A stretch of DNA of 64,000 bases from Streptosporangium carneum (lineage in GTDB: Bacteria > Actinomycetota > Actinomycetes > Streptosporangiales > Streptosporangiaceae): positions 583,638-647,637 of the forward strand of contig NZ_BSEV01000001.1 in NCBI RefSeq assembly GCF_027922005.1. The letters are read 5' to 3'. Positions within the stretch are counted from its first letter, which is position 1. Each line of letters opens with the position of its first letter. The position numbers were made by a program, and so were the translations under genes. Shown here one piece after another: positions 8,297-17,313 of this stretch. The notes under the pieces were generated by a model. It made no database searches, was not told the DNA's origin, and worked only from the letters and a program-made list of their open reading frames with translations.

Positions 8297-8446
8297 TCTT
8301 GAAAACGACTGGGGCCGGTGACGGTCCTCGTGGGTTCGAATCCCACGCTCTCCGCTCACCTCGCAAAACGGCGCCTGACCAGGGGTTTCCCCTCGGTGGG
8401 GCGTCGTTGGTCGTTTCGGAGGTGCGCAGCCGTACGCCACCGAGAG
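8297..8446 (+). repeat. att-like repeat, copy 2 (degenerate tRNA-Ser plus flank)
   Basis: The T arm, variable arm and acceptor strand of tRNA-Ser(TGA) are preserved (GGGCCGGTGACGGTCCTCG, GGTTCGAATCCCACGCTCTCC). The anticodon stem is mispaired (GTGCT/ACGAC), and the 5' half is replaced by CTGGTCAGAG...GGAACGCAGTGC. The flank again matches copy 1. This tRNA-like unit is not functional and marks the far end of an inserted segment of about 8.3 kb. Confidence 0.7.
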
Positions 8447-8865
8447 CGGTTCCATGTCGTCGGTCGTGGGATGTCCGTGGGATGGAACTCAGTGAGTTTC
8501 CCCCGGTCAAGCCTGAGAAAACTGCGCCGAGGCAGCCGAGGCAATGGGAGGACAGTAGTGGAACAGGTCTACTGGGACCGGATACCGGGGCCACGTCGGC
8601 GCCTTTCCGAGGCCGCTCAGGCCGCGACGGAGACACTGGCCTGATCCGTGTCCGCCCAGCAGGCCGCCCGCGCGTTGGCCGATCTCCGGTACGCGGTCAC
8701 GGACGACCATGCTGGAACCCTCTACCTGGCCGCCGTGCCCGCGACGACTGTGCTCCGGCCGTCCCTCTACCACGGAGGGCGCCTCGCGAAACGGCACAGG
8801 TTGACACCTCGGCAGGCGGTGGAAAACTCCTCTCGGGGAGAGGGTGATCCTAAGAAAGGTCCACG
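8447..8865 (+). other. gap with possible small ORF remnants
   Basis: GGGAGG followed by GTG 8559 opens a 28-codon frame (VEQVYWDRIPGPRRRL...) ending at 8644. It is followed closely by GTG 8648 with frame SAQQAARALADLRYAVTDDH. The two could be pieces of one broken gene, but I recognise neither. Otherwise nothing is seen here. Confidence 0.3.
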
Positions 8866-10056
8866 GTGTCACTGCGCCAGTCATGGACAGCGGACTATGA
8901 ACCACTGTGCCGCCCGTTCGACAATTGGACTCTGCCCATCGAAGAACTCAACCTCACGGTTCGTCCGTACAACCGTCTCAAGCGCGCGGGCATCCACACC
9001 TACAGCGAGTTGACCGCCCGCAGTGAGCAGGACCTGCTGGCGATCGAGGGCTTCGATCCCACGATGGTCGAAGAGGTCAAACAGCGACTCGCCGATGTCG
9101 ACAAGTCGCTGCGCCCCCTTCCACCCGACACGGCCCGGGAACACGTCGCCGTCATCGAACTCAGCGGTACGCCGTCCGTCCGAGCGGTGGCCTTTCACCC
9201 TGACGGCCGCCTGCTGGCCACCACAGGCGAGGCCGACACCGTGCGGCTGTGGGACACCACCACCGGCCAAGCCGTCGGCGCCCTGCTCACGGGCCACACC
9301 GACACCGTCCACGCGGTGGCCTTTCACCCTGACGGCCATCTGCTGGCCACCGCCGCCGCGGACGACACCGCGCGGCTGTGGGACACCACTACCGGCCAAC
9401 CCGTCGGCACTCCCTTGGCCGGCCACATCAGATCTGTCTTCGCGGTGGCCTTCCATCCTGACGGCCACCTGCTGACCACCGCCGGCTGGGACTATGGGGT
9501 GCGGCTGTGGGAGGTCTCCACCCGCAGGCTCATCGCCCTGTTCACCGGCCATACCGGCACCATCTGGTCGGCGGCCTTTCACCCCGACGGCCACTACCTG
9601 GCCACCGCGAGCGAGGACGGCACCGTACGGCTGTGGGACGCCACCGGCCAGACCGTCGCCCTGTTCAGCCACGCCAAGCCTGTCCACACGCTGGCCTTTC
9701 ACCCTGACGGCCACCTGCTGGTCACCGCAGGCGAAGACGGCGCAGTACGGTTGTGGGACATCGCCACCGGCCAGTCCGTCGACGCCCCGCTCACCGGCCA
9801 CACCGAAGCCGTCTGGTCAGCGGCCTTCCACCCCGGCGGCCGCATCCTGGCCACTGCCAGTGTGGACGGCACGGTGCGGTTGTGGGACATCGCCACCGGC
9901 CAGACCGTCGCCCTGTTCATCGGCCGCTTCAGGTTCTTCTATCCAGTGGCCTTTCACCCCGACGGCCACCACCTGGCCATCGCGGGCAACGATGGCACAG
10001 CACGGTTGTGGGACATCCCAACGCCACTTGGGACCGTACCACCGGTCGCAAAGTAG
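8866..10056 (+). CDS. WD40 seven-blade propeller with N-terminal alpha-CTD-like HhH domain
   Basis: A 396-aa cytosolic protein from GTG 8866. Residues about 22-80 ([20 protein letters not shown], then [20 protein letters not shown]) resemble the C-terminal domain of the RNA polymerase alpha subunit, a helix-hairpin-helix fold that binds DNA. Residues about 95-390 hold seven WD repeats, each with AFHPDG, a GH dipeptide and VRLWD-type ends, enough to close one beta propeller. Unlike most actinobacterial WD40 proteins there is no protein kinase or NTPase head and no membrane segment. It may be a scaffold that contacts DNA, RNA polymerase or partner proteins. It sits alone between an att scar and an integrase relic, so transfer is likely. 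Confidence 0.8.
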   Translation: MSLRQSWTADYEPLCRPFDNWTLPIEELNLTVRPYNRLKRAGIHTYSELTARSEQDLLAIEGFDPTMVEEVKQRLADVDKSLRPLPPDTAREHVAVIELSGTPSVRAVAFHPDGRLLATTGEADTVRLWDTTTGQAVGALLTGHTDTVHAVAFHPDGHLLATAAADDTARLWDTTTGQPVGTPLAGHIRSVFAVAFHPDGHLLTTAGWDYGVRLWEVSTRRLIALFTGHTGTIWSAAFHPDGHYLATASEDGTVRLWDATGQTVALFSHAKPVHTLAFHPDGHLLVTAGEDGAVRLWDIATGQSVDAPLTGHTEAVWSAAFHPGGRILATASVDGTVRLWDIATGQTVALFIGRFRFFYPVAFHPDGHHLAIAGNDGTARLWDIPTPLGTVPPVAK

Positions 10057-10133
10057 CTTTGGGCGACGAAACAGGGGCAAGTCATGCGCTCTCCAGATCG
10101 CGGGTGGTGAGCATCGTCCCTCTGTGAAGCTGC

Positions 10134-10214
10134 GGTACTGGCCGCCCCTCGTCCTCGGCCCGGTGCTTCAGGCCTCGATCGTCGTGGGCCTGCCCGGAAT
10201 CGGTCCACCTCATC
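10134..10214 (-). pseudogene. integrase fragment A (middle of the gene)
   Basis: The sequence from CTGGCCGCCCCTCGTCCTC to ATCGGTCCACCTC aligns base for base with positions about 1860-1938 of the first integrase, on the same strand, at roughly 80% identity. It encodes the KRWTDSGQAHDDRGLKHRAE segment. It starts at the base where fragment B (17314-17544) stops in the integrase alignment. Confidence 0.75.
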
Positions 10215-10233
10215 GAGTACGACCGCGGCGGGC

Positions 10234-11220
<987 letters not shown>

Positions 11221-11256
11221 GCTGCTGCCTCCTAGGTTCGAAGCCGTCTGACCACG

Positions 11257-11287
11257 ACGCTAGGTGCTGGAGCACGCTCCACGTCAA
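11257..11287 (-). promoter_or_regulatory. MerR-type promoter of the aldo/keto reductase gene
   Basis: On the minus strand, -35 TTGACG (11282-11287) and -10 TAGCGT (11257-11262) are separated by exactly 19 bp. The spacer contains the palindrome TGGAGCGTGCTCCA (11268-11281). The overlong 19-bp spacer with a central palindrome is the hallmark of MerR-family activation by DNA untwisting. No merR gene is adjacent. Confidence 0.7.
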
Positions 11288-11437
11288 CCGGGCGTGAACG
11301 TCGTCACCGGCCCTTCGCGACAGCCACCACCCGAGCCCGAACCAGCCTGACGGGCCACCTCGCCGACCCGGCGACACCCTGACCGGCGACTTCGGCAGCC
11401 CGGAACCAACGAAATCCCGCCCGATCAAGCCGATCGA

Positions 11438-11575
11438 CGGGATCCCGCCAACTTCCTTCACGCCGTCTCAAGAACGGCCTCTGGTGGGGTGTTCACGAGT
11501 GTGATCGAGCTGGGACGAAGGAGGGGAGGCGAAGATCGTTTCCCGGGTCCAGGTTGATCGTTTTCCGAGGTCGAC
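11438..11575 (+). repeat. solo terminal-like repeat, copy 1
   Basis: Begins GGATCCCGCCAACTTCCTTC, continues through GGGGTGTTCACGAGTG (11487-11502) and ends with two GATCGTTT-CCG boxes. It matches 12953-13085 over its whole length and 16225-16325 over the right part. Multiple short internal repeats beside a TGTTCA start resemble IS21-family ends, but no transposase is present. Copies 1 and 2 flank the MFS gene in the same orientation. Confidence 0.65.
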
Positions 11576-11630
11576 GCTTTGGGCGGCTTGGTTGTGGCTC
11601 CTGTCGGCTGCGGGGATGCAAGGCGCAGGC

Positions 11631-12803
11631 TCAGCGGGATCGGGGGAGTGACCATAGGTACATCGCCATGAGGAGAGCGGTCAGTCCGCCGCAGATCATC
11701 GCGGTGGAGACCGAGAAGGCGTCGACGACGCGTCCGCCGAGGAACGCGCCGAGTGCGAAGGTCGCCTGGAAGGAGGAGGTGAAGACGACCGTGGCGGCTT
11801 CGGGCGTGTGAGGGGAGGCGGTGATGAACGATGCCTGCGAACAGACGGGCACGCCTCCGTAGGCCAGGCCCCAGACCACGAGCAACACCACGGCGCCGGC
11901 GGTTGTGCCGCCGACCGAGGGCAGCAGCAGGGTGGTGGCCGCGATCAGGCAGCCGCAGGTTGCGAAAGCGGCTCGCAGGCGGGTGGAGGTGGCCTTGCCG
12001 GCCAGGAAGTTGCCGGCGATTCCGGCGATGCCGTACGCCAGCAGGACGGCGCTGACGGCTGCGGGACGCAGGCCGGTGACGTCCTGGAGGAAGGGCGTGA
12101 CGTAGGTATAGGTGCCGAAATGGGCCAAGACGATGAGGAAGGTGGCCAGCAGGGCGGTTCTGGCGCCCCGCGTACGCAGCAGGCCGAGCAGGACGCGAGG
12201 GCTGGTGACCTGGTGGGCGGGCAGTGGCGGCAGCAGCATCAGCAGGGCGGCCAGGACGAGGACGGCCAGCGCGGCCAGGACCAGGAAGGCGGTTCGCCAG
12301 CCGGCGAGGTCGCCGATGAAGGTGCCGGTCGGTACGCCGAGCACGGAGCCCAGCGGCACCGCAGAGAAGATCACGGCGGTGGCAGTGCCGACGGCGTGCG
12401 GCGGCATCAGGCGGCCGGCCAGCCCGGCCCCGATGGACCAGAAGCCGCCGATGGTGAGGCCGACGAGCACCCTGGAGATCAGCATGACCCAGTAGGAGGT
12501 CGCCACTGCGGCCAGCACGTCGGCGGCGGCGAGCACCGCCATCAGGACGCACAACATCACGCGGCGGTCCAGGCGCGCGGTGGTCAGTGTGACGGTGGGG
12601 GCGGCGACCGCGGCGACGATGCCGGGCAGGGTCATGGTCAGCCCTGTGGCGCCGTCGGAGATGCCGAAGTCGGCGCCGATGGTGGTCAGCAGGCCGATGG
12701 GCAGGATTTCGCTGGTGACGATGGCGAAGATGCCCAGCATGAGCGAGGTGACCGTGAGCCAGCTGACGAAGGGCGAGCGGGACTGGGCGAGGGTGGTGGA
12801 CAT
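11631..12803 (-). CDS. MFS transporter (DHA1 family)
   Basis: A 390-aa, 12-helix major facilitator. The first helix contains the SEILPIGLLTTIGADFG pattern typical of the AraJ/NepI-like drug-sugar antiporter group. The loop 2-3 motif is LDRRVMLCVLM, and the sequence LGSVLGVPTGTFIGDLAGWR in helix 5 is the antiporter motif C region. It probably exports a small hydrophilic or drug-like molecule using the proton gradient. It is flanked by two direct copies of a 130-bp repeat, so it may have moved as a unit. The upstream region contains no obvious regulator gene. Confidence 0.88.
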   Translation of the reverse strand: MSTTLAQSRSPFVSWLTVTSLMLGIFAIVTSEILPIGLLTTIGADFGISDGATGLTMTLPGIVAAVAAPTVTLTTARLDRRVMLCVLMAVLAAADVLAAVATSYWVMLISRVLVGLTIGGFWSIGAGLAGRLMPPHAVGTATAVIFSAVPLGSVLGVPTGTFIGDLAGWRTAFLVLAALAVLVLAALLMLLPPLPAHQVTSPRVLLGLLRTRGARTALLATFLIVLAHFGTYTYVTPFLQDVTGLRPAAVSAVLLAYGIAGIAGNFLAGKATSTRLRAAFATCGCLIAATTLLLPSVGGTTAGAVVLLVVWGLAYGGVPVCSQASFITASPHTPEAATVVFTSSFQATFALGAFLGGRVVDAFSVSTAMICGGLTALLMAMYLWSLPRSR

Positions 12804-12952
12804 CGTTCCCGTTCAGGCAGGTGCGAGTGGACTGCGAACACAGCCAAGCAGTGGTGAGGCAGCGGGCACTGGCATGTTTCGGACGCGACCGTCGCCGTGA
12901 CGACATCCGGTAGTCGCGGGGCTGTAGTCCTGCACGCATCGCCGATCACGCA

Positions 12953-13085
12953 CGGATCCCGTCAACTTCCTTCAGGCCATCCCAAGAACGGCCATTGGAG
13001 GGGTGTTCACGAGTGAGCGTGAGCTGGACGGATGACACGGAATGGAAGATCGCTTCCCGCCGCCGACCTGATCGTTTCCCGTGGC
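12953..13085 (+). repeat. solo terminal-like repeat, copy 2
   Basis: Matches copy 1 from GGATCCCGTCAACTTCCTTC through GGGGTGTTCACGAGTG to two GATCGYTTCCCG boxes. Same orientation as copies 1 and 3. No transposase frame is adjacent. Confidence 0.65.
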
Positions 13086-13199
13086 CGGCCAGCTCTGTGT
13101 CTCTCGGGTGTCCACGGTCGCTGTGAGGTCGGTGACTCTTCAGCTGTCGTTCTTCTCTCGGTTCTTTCTCAGTCAGATCGTCGTGACAGGGGAGAGTCG

Positions 13200-13345
13200 A
13201 TGGACACAGCGGATCGGTGTCGGCGCCTCGCGGCCATGGAGGCTCGCGGGCGTTCCATGGCTTATGACGTGTTGGCGGGGCAGATCGCCGGCGATGCCGA
13301 ACTGATCGCCTTGACCGAGGAGCTTCCTGTCTCGGAACGGGGGTC
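13200..13345 (+). pseudogene. DUF2332-family gene, 5' stub
   Basis: From ATG 13200 the frame reads MDTADRCRRLAAMEARGRSM, then AYDVLAGQIAGDAELIALTE, then ELPVSERG, the typical start of DUF2332 proteins. These are normally over 300 aa, but here the similarity ends after about 49 codons and a stop follows at 13383. An AGGGGAGAG ribosome binding site remains upstream. This is a truncated relic. Confidence 0.65.
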
Positions 13346-13385
13346 AGCCGAGACGGCGGGAATTTCGACCATGGGTGGATCTTGA

Positions 13386-13739
13386 GTCCTCTGGCCTGCG
13401 ACAACGTCGAGGTGTTCGAGTTCCGCCGTGCGACTCACGCCAGCCGAACTTCCGAGATGACCCAATCTCGGAGGTGGTCTGCGGGCCGTACTTCCGAGAT
13501 TCCGCGCTCCAGGACTCCGGAAGTGCCAGTCCGCTTCCGAGGTTACGAACATGATCGACTGTTTGGCCGCTTCTGCTCGCATCTCGGCTCGACCCGTCGT
13601 CGGTGTGCCCGGCGGGGTTGCGGAAGGACATGATGCCGCGGCCGTAGCCGGTGACGAGTACCCGGTGCCCACCCCGGGGTGGCCTGCGGATCTCTTTCCG
13701 CACCGCGGTCATGGCCAAGTGGTCGGCCGCGGCGAGAGG
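13386..13739. other. no gene; small inverted repeats
   Basis: No coding frame can be supported. TCCGAGAT (13451-13458) and ATCTCGGA (13465-13472) form an 8-bp inverted repeat with a 6-base loop, and further ACTTCCGAGAT and CCGGAAGT words follow within 70 bases. Their role is unknown. Confidence 0.4.
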
Positions 13740-14633
13740 TCAGACAGCGGGGTTGCGGAACTGTTCGATCAACGCCGCGTAGCTGTCGTCGGCCCGGCCA
13801 CCCGCTGCCGCGCGCGTGGCCAGTTCCAGAAAGAGCTTCGGCACCTCGGCATTGACCCCCAGCACCTCACTCTCCTGGACAAGATGCTCCATCCCACCCA
13901 CGTGAACGGCGATGGTGGCATCCGCGGCCGGGTAGGCGCCCTCGTCGATCTGCCGTGCGTACGCGCTCACGTAACCGGTCGTCACGTTGATCGCGGTGGT
14001 GGCCAGGGCTGCGAAGGTCGAGGCCTTGACGTTCGCGGTGCCCAGTAGCGCGGCGCCCTGCAGGAAGCCGTTCAAGACACCCCACATGATGCTCAGGACC
14101 GACATGTCGTACAGGGCAGACAGTCCGTGGTCCTCATCGAGGTACACCGCCCCGCTCTCGCCGAGCGCCCGCAGAGTGACCTCGTGCTCCTCGAAGGCGG
14201 CCTTCGGGCCCGCGTACAACACCGTGGCCTGCGCGGTGCCGATGGCCTGGGGCAGGGCGAGGATCGCCCCGTCGAGGTAAGCGCTGCCGATCTTGGCCGC
14301 CCATCCGGCGGTTTCACGGGCCTGGGTGGAACTGGCCGTGGTCAGGTTGACGAGGGTACGGCCGGCCAGTGAGGAGGCGACCGGGTCGAGCAACGCGCGC
14401 ACGGCGTCATAGTCCGAGACGCAGACCACGACGAGCGGGCTGGCCTCGACGGCGCTCTTGATCGAGCCGGCCAGGGTGGCGCCGCCGGCGACGAGATCGC
14501 CAGCCTTGGCCGCCGAACGATTCCAGACGGTGGTCGGGTGACCGCTCGCCAGGAAGGCAGCCGCCAGCGCATGGCCCATCAGTCCCAGGCCGACAACGGT
14601 GACCGGTGACTGTGAGGCGGAAATAGGGGACAT
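13740..14633 (-). CDS. imine-reductase-like NAD(P)-dependent oxidoreductase
   Basis: A 297-aa protein from ATG 14633, chosen because AGGAG lies 6 bases upstream. The Rossmann motif VVGLGLMGHALAAAFLASG is at residues 11-29 with an NR after the second strand, typical of NADPH-using beta-hydroxyacid dehydrogenase and imine-reductase enzymes. The C-terminal all-helical dimerisation domain (MSVLSIMWGVLNGFLQGAAL to DSYAALIEQFR) matches the imine reductase branch. It likely reduces an imine or related substrate. It is followed on the same strand by the SnoaL-like gene's operon region and lies near a divergent TetR regulator, so drug- or metabolite-responsive control is plausible. Confidence 0.8.
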   Translation of the reverse strand: MSPISASQSPVTVVGLGLMGHALAAAFLASGHPTTVWNRSAAKAGDLVAGGATLAGSIKSAVEASPLVVVCVSDYDAVRALLDPVASSLAGRTLVNLTTASSTQARETAGWAAKIGSAYLDGAILALPQAIGTAQATVLYAGPKAAFEEHEVTLRALGESGAVYLDEDHGLSALYDMSVLSIMWGVLNGFLQGAALLGTANVKASTFAALATTAINVTTGYVSAYARQIDEGAYPAADATIAVHVGGMEHLVQESEVLGVNAEVPKLFLELATRAAAGGRADDSYAALIEQFRNPAV

Positions 14634-14709
14634 GGATGCTCCTGTGGGTTTCATGCGGCATCCGCCGCGTTTGGATGGGTTCGTACGGCACAGCCAGGCC
14701 GCGAGCACT

Positions 14710-15042
14710 TCAGACGAAGAACCCGACGATGCTGTGGATGCGGCCGTCGGCGAACTCGACCACGTCGTAGCCGGTGGCGACCGTGCCAAGTCTCCACGTG
14801 AAGAGCGCGCGGCCATGGTGGGCGCCTATCACGGCGCCGAGGGTGAACTTCGCCTCGCCGACCTGCGCACGCATGCGGCCGATCACCTCCGACAGCTCGG
14901 CGTGCCCGCGCAGGCCCACGTTGTTGGGGTCGACGTAGAGCGAGTCCTCGGTGAGGACGGACTTCATCAGCGTCATCCGGGCGGTGTCGTCCCGCTCGTT
15001 CCAGATGTCGAGGTAGGCGAGGATCACGTCGGTCGTGCTCAC
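14710..15042 (-). CDS. SnoaL/NTF2-like protein
   Basis: A 110-aa protein starting at GTG 15042, eight bases after AAAGGAG. The fold of the nuclear transport factor 2 family is indicated by the N-terminal helix ILAYLDIWNERD, the LYVDPN strand with the polar pocket residues, and the C-terminal WRLGTVATGYDVVEFADGRI. Family members are small isomerases, cyclases or binding proteins. It is transcribed toward the imine-reductase-like gene 76 bases downstream, so the two probably form one transcript, and divergently from the TetR gene. Confidence 0.75.
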   Translation of the reverse strand: MSTTDVILAYLDIWNERDDTARMTLMKSVLTEDSLYVDPNNVGLRGHAELSEVIGRMRAQVGEAKFTLGAVIGAHHGRALFTWRLGTVATGYDVVEFADGRIHSIVGFFV

Positions 15043-15059
15043 GTGCCGACTCCTTTCGC

Positions 15060-15135
15060 AGTACACATCGTCCAATTACTACACGCCGTTTAGAAAGGAC
15101 ACGTCGTACAATATGGCAACGTTGTAGACTGTCAA
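15060..15135. promoter_or_regulatory. divergent promoter and candidate TetR operator
   Basis: The 95-bp gap between the SnoaL-like and tetR genes is markedly AT-richer than its surroundings. It holds imperfect inverted repeats: ATTACTACACG paired with CGTCGTACAAT (about 15076-15111), and GTCGTACAA paired with TTGTAGAC (about 15102-15131). TetR regulators usually bind such palindromes between themselves and their divergent target. Confidence 0.5.
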
Positions 15136-15137
15136 GT

Positions 15138-15851
15138 GTGAGCGACCACACGACGAGCCGTCGCGACCGGCTGCGCGCCCAGACCAGCGCCGAAATCAAG
15201 GCGATCGCCATGAAACTCATGGCCGACGGGGGCCCGGACGCCATCACCCTGCGCGCCATTGCCCGCGAGATGGGCATGACGGCCGGAGCGATCTACAGCT
15301 ACTTCGCCACCCGCGACGACCTGATCACCACGCTCATCGGCGACGTCTACACCTCCGCCGTCGACGCCGCCGAGGCCGCCCGTGACGCGGTACCGCCAAC
15401 CGATCCCGGCGCCCGGATCCTGGCCTGGGCACTGGCCATGCGCGGGTGGGCGTTGGCCAACCCTGAAGGCTTCCGGCTGATCTACGGCGACCCGGTGCCC
15501 GGCTACCGCCCGCCCGGCGACGGCCCGGGCAAGCACGCCGAGGTGCGCGCCTGCAACGGCCTGGTCGGCCTCGTCGCCGCAGCCTGGCCGACAGTCCCGG
15601 CACGCCAAAGCACCGACCGCGCCTATGACTGGGCTGACTTCGACCCGGACTTTGTCGCCCATGTCCGGGCGGACTTCCCCGACCTGCCACCGGCGGCCAT
15701 CGCGATGACGCTGAGGGTGTGGGGCCGGATGCACGGGCTCATGGCATTGGAGATCTACGGCCACATCCGGCCCCTCGTCCACGACCCGAGCGCGGTCTAC
15801 CGCGACGAGATGCGCGACCTCATCGCTTCCCTGGGTGCGTGTACGGAGTAA
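15138..15851 (+). CDS. TetR/AcrR-family transcriptional repressor
   Basis: A 237-aa regulator. The N-terminal HTH (residues about 15-60) contains ITLRAIAREMGMTAGAIYSY followed by FATRDDLI, the classic TetR recognition helix. The C-terminal half has the WHG-type ligand domain (RVWGRMHGLMALEIYGHI). The gene diverges from the SnoaL-like/imine-reductase pair and probably represses it and itself until a ligand binds. No ribosome binding site is obvious; the transcript may be near-leaderless. Confidence 0.88.
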   Translation: MSDHTTSRRDRLRAQTSAEIKAIAMKLMADGGPDAITLRAIAREMGMTAGAIYSYFATRDDLITTLIGDVYTSAVDAAEAARDAVPPTDPGARILAWALAMRGWALANPEGFRLIYGDPVPGYRPPGDGPGKHAEVRACNGLVGLVAAAWPTVPARQSTDRAYDWADFDPDFVAHVRADFPDLPPAAIAMTLRVWGRMHGLMALEIYGHIRPLVHDPSAVYRDEMRDLIASLGACTE

Positions 15852-15974
15852 GACCAGAGGGCTGCTGCGGGAGGGCGGTGGTCATGGTGGGGTTCAGTCC
15901 TGGCACCCAGTGACGGAGGTGGGGTTCAGGCGCACAAAGTTCGCCGTCTACGTATGGCGGGCCGACCGCCTGTA

Positions 15975-16130
15975 GTCCCGAGAACTGCGCCACTCGTTCG
16001 TCTCCATCCTGAGTGACCAAGGCGTACCTCGAGACCGTCGCCGATCTCGTCGGGCACGCGGGCACAGCGCCACCGAAGCGGTCCACCGGCACCAGCTCAC
16101 GCCAGTGATCACCACCTTCGGCGACAGCCG
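15975..16130 (+). pseudogene. tyrosine integrase C-terminal relic
   Basis: Plus-strand frames give LRHSFVSILSDQGVP, then LETVADLVGHAG, then ATEAVHRHQLTPVITT, the end of a phage-type integrase. Two frameshifts separate them, and the catalytic Tyr (normally VYRHQ) has become His. This is a third integrase lineage, on the opposite strand from the others. Confidence 0.7.
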
Positions 16131-16178
16131 GCACGGTAGAGAACCCGACTGAGATGGCTCCCCTTGGCTTCCAGACAT

Positions 16179-16216
16179 GAGAAAAGGGCCCTCGGATTAC
16201 TCCGAAGACCCTTCTC
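16179..16216. terminator. hairpin after the integrase relic
   Basis: GAGAA-AGGG-TCGGA pairs with TCCGA-CCCT-TTCTC around loop TTAC with a small internal loop. Such AAAGGG/CCCTT hairpins commonly end tRNA or phage-integrase transcription units. Confidence 0.5.
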
Positions 16217-16224
16217 GCCTGCAT

Positions 16225-16325
16225 CTTCCTGTGGGTGGGATGTTCACGAATCGGGCTGACCTGGGGCGCAAGAGGGGTTGAGAAGATCGCTTCCCGGGAA
16301 GAGAATGATCGCTTCCCGCGTACGC
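16225..16325 (+). repeat. solo terminal-like repeat, copy 3
   Basis: Contains GGTGGGATGTTCACGAATCG (16234-16253) and two GATCGCTTCCCG boxes, matching the right part of the repeats at 11438 and 12953. The left flank differs, so the common unit probably begins at TGTTCACGA. Confidence 0.6.
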
Positions 16326-16350
16326 AGGCCGGGCGTTGACCGTTCAGGGG

Positions 16351-17028
16351 TCAGCGGGTCGCGTCGGGCATGTGAACTGTCACGTAGGGATGCGGCTGCT
16401 CCAGCCACTCGCCGGTCAGTCGCGCCCCGGTGGTGTGGTCGATGACTGCGAGGCAGGCGGGCTTCCAGTCGTGGTCGGCGCGGCCATCGAGGTCGTCCTC
16501 ATCCTCGTCCTCGTCGAGGTCCTCAGGCAGGGGCTCGGCGAAGAAGTCCGTCATCGCCTGCAGTTCGGGCCATCGGGCCAGGCCGGCATGGTGTTCCGGC
16601 CGCCCGGGGAAGAGCGCGTCGATCGCCAGGACGTGCTCGCCTGCGGCCGCGAAGCTCAGCAGATTGTTGGCATTCACGTTCCACCAGGCGTTGTAGACGC
16701 GCGCTCCCTCACTGAGCCGCCGGAGCACGGCGGGGCTTGTCCCGAGACAGCCCCACTCGAAGAGAACGGTGGTCGAGCCGCACTGGTCGACGAGGACGGG
16801 GTAGGCGTCGCGCTCGGGGGGCGCGATGGCGTCGAGCGGTGCCGGCTCGTGCAGCTGGTAGGGCGTGTTCCCGGCGAGCCGGGCGGTGACCTGGTCCAAG
16901 GTGAGTGCTCGGCCGTTGTCGGCAACTATCGCCGTCCAGCACATGCCTGCGCTGAGCCACTGCGTGTTGCTTATCAGTCGCTGGTAATGCTCGCGCAGGT
17001 CGGCGGTCGGCGGCTGCCCGGTGTTCAA
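16351..17028 (-). CDS. hypothetical protein, DUF6461-like
   Basis: A 225-aa acidic soluble protein. I chose TTG 17028 because GAGGAG lies six bases upstream, whereas the longer frame has no ribosome binding site. The core WLSAGMCWTAIVADNG...TVLFEWGCLGTSPAVLRRLS...VYNAWWNVNANNLLSFA resembles the DUF6461 family of actinobacterial proteins of unknown function. An Asp/Glu-rich stretch (LDEDEDEDDLD) lies near the C-terminus. It is flanked by a solo repeat and integrase fragment B. No function can be assigned. Confidence 0.6.
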   Translation of the reverse strand: MNTGQPPTADLREHYQRLISNTQWLSAGMCWTAIVADNGRALTLDQVTARLAGNTPYQLHEPAPLDAIAPPERDAYPVLVDQCGSTTVLFEWGCLGTSPAVLRRLSEGARVYNAWWNVNANNLLSFAAAGEHVLAIDALFPGRPEHHAGLARWPELQAMTDFFAEPLPEDLDEDEDEDDLDGRADHDWKPACLAVIDHTTGARLTGEWLEQPHPYVTVHMPDATR

Positions 17029-17313
17029 GCAGGGCTCCTCGGCTCGGCGGGAACGGACCGTCGAGATCATCCCAGAGGCGCAGCGGAAGCGGCCAGACGA
17101 TCCACGCTCAGAGCTTTCCGCTGACTCTGTGAGGTTCCGCAAGGGTCTTGCAGTCTTTGGTGCCAGCAATGCCATTGCGCCTACAGTGTGGAGTCGCCGT
17201 TATGCGTTGAGTGATGTCAGCGGTCCTGGTGACTGCTGCGAGGGAGGCGATGGTGACGTCGCTGCTGACAAACACCGGGGCGTTGGGGTGTTGTCTGGCC
17301 ACAGCCGGACAAC

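Noticed and set aside
11458..12939. A 493-codon minus-strand frame over the MFS gene
   Set aside because: Lacks hydrophobic helices, is His/Arg/Pro-rich, and shadows the clear MFS reading frame.
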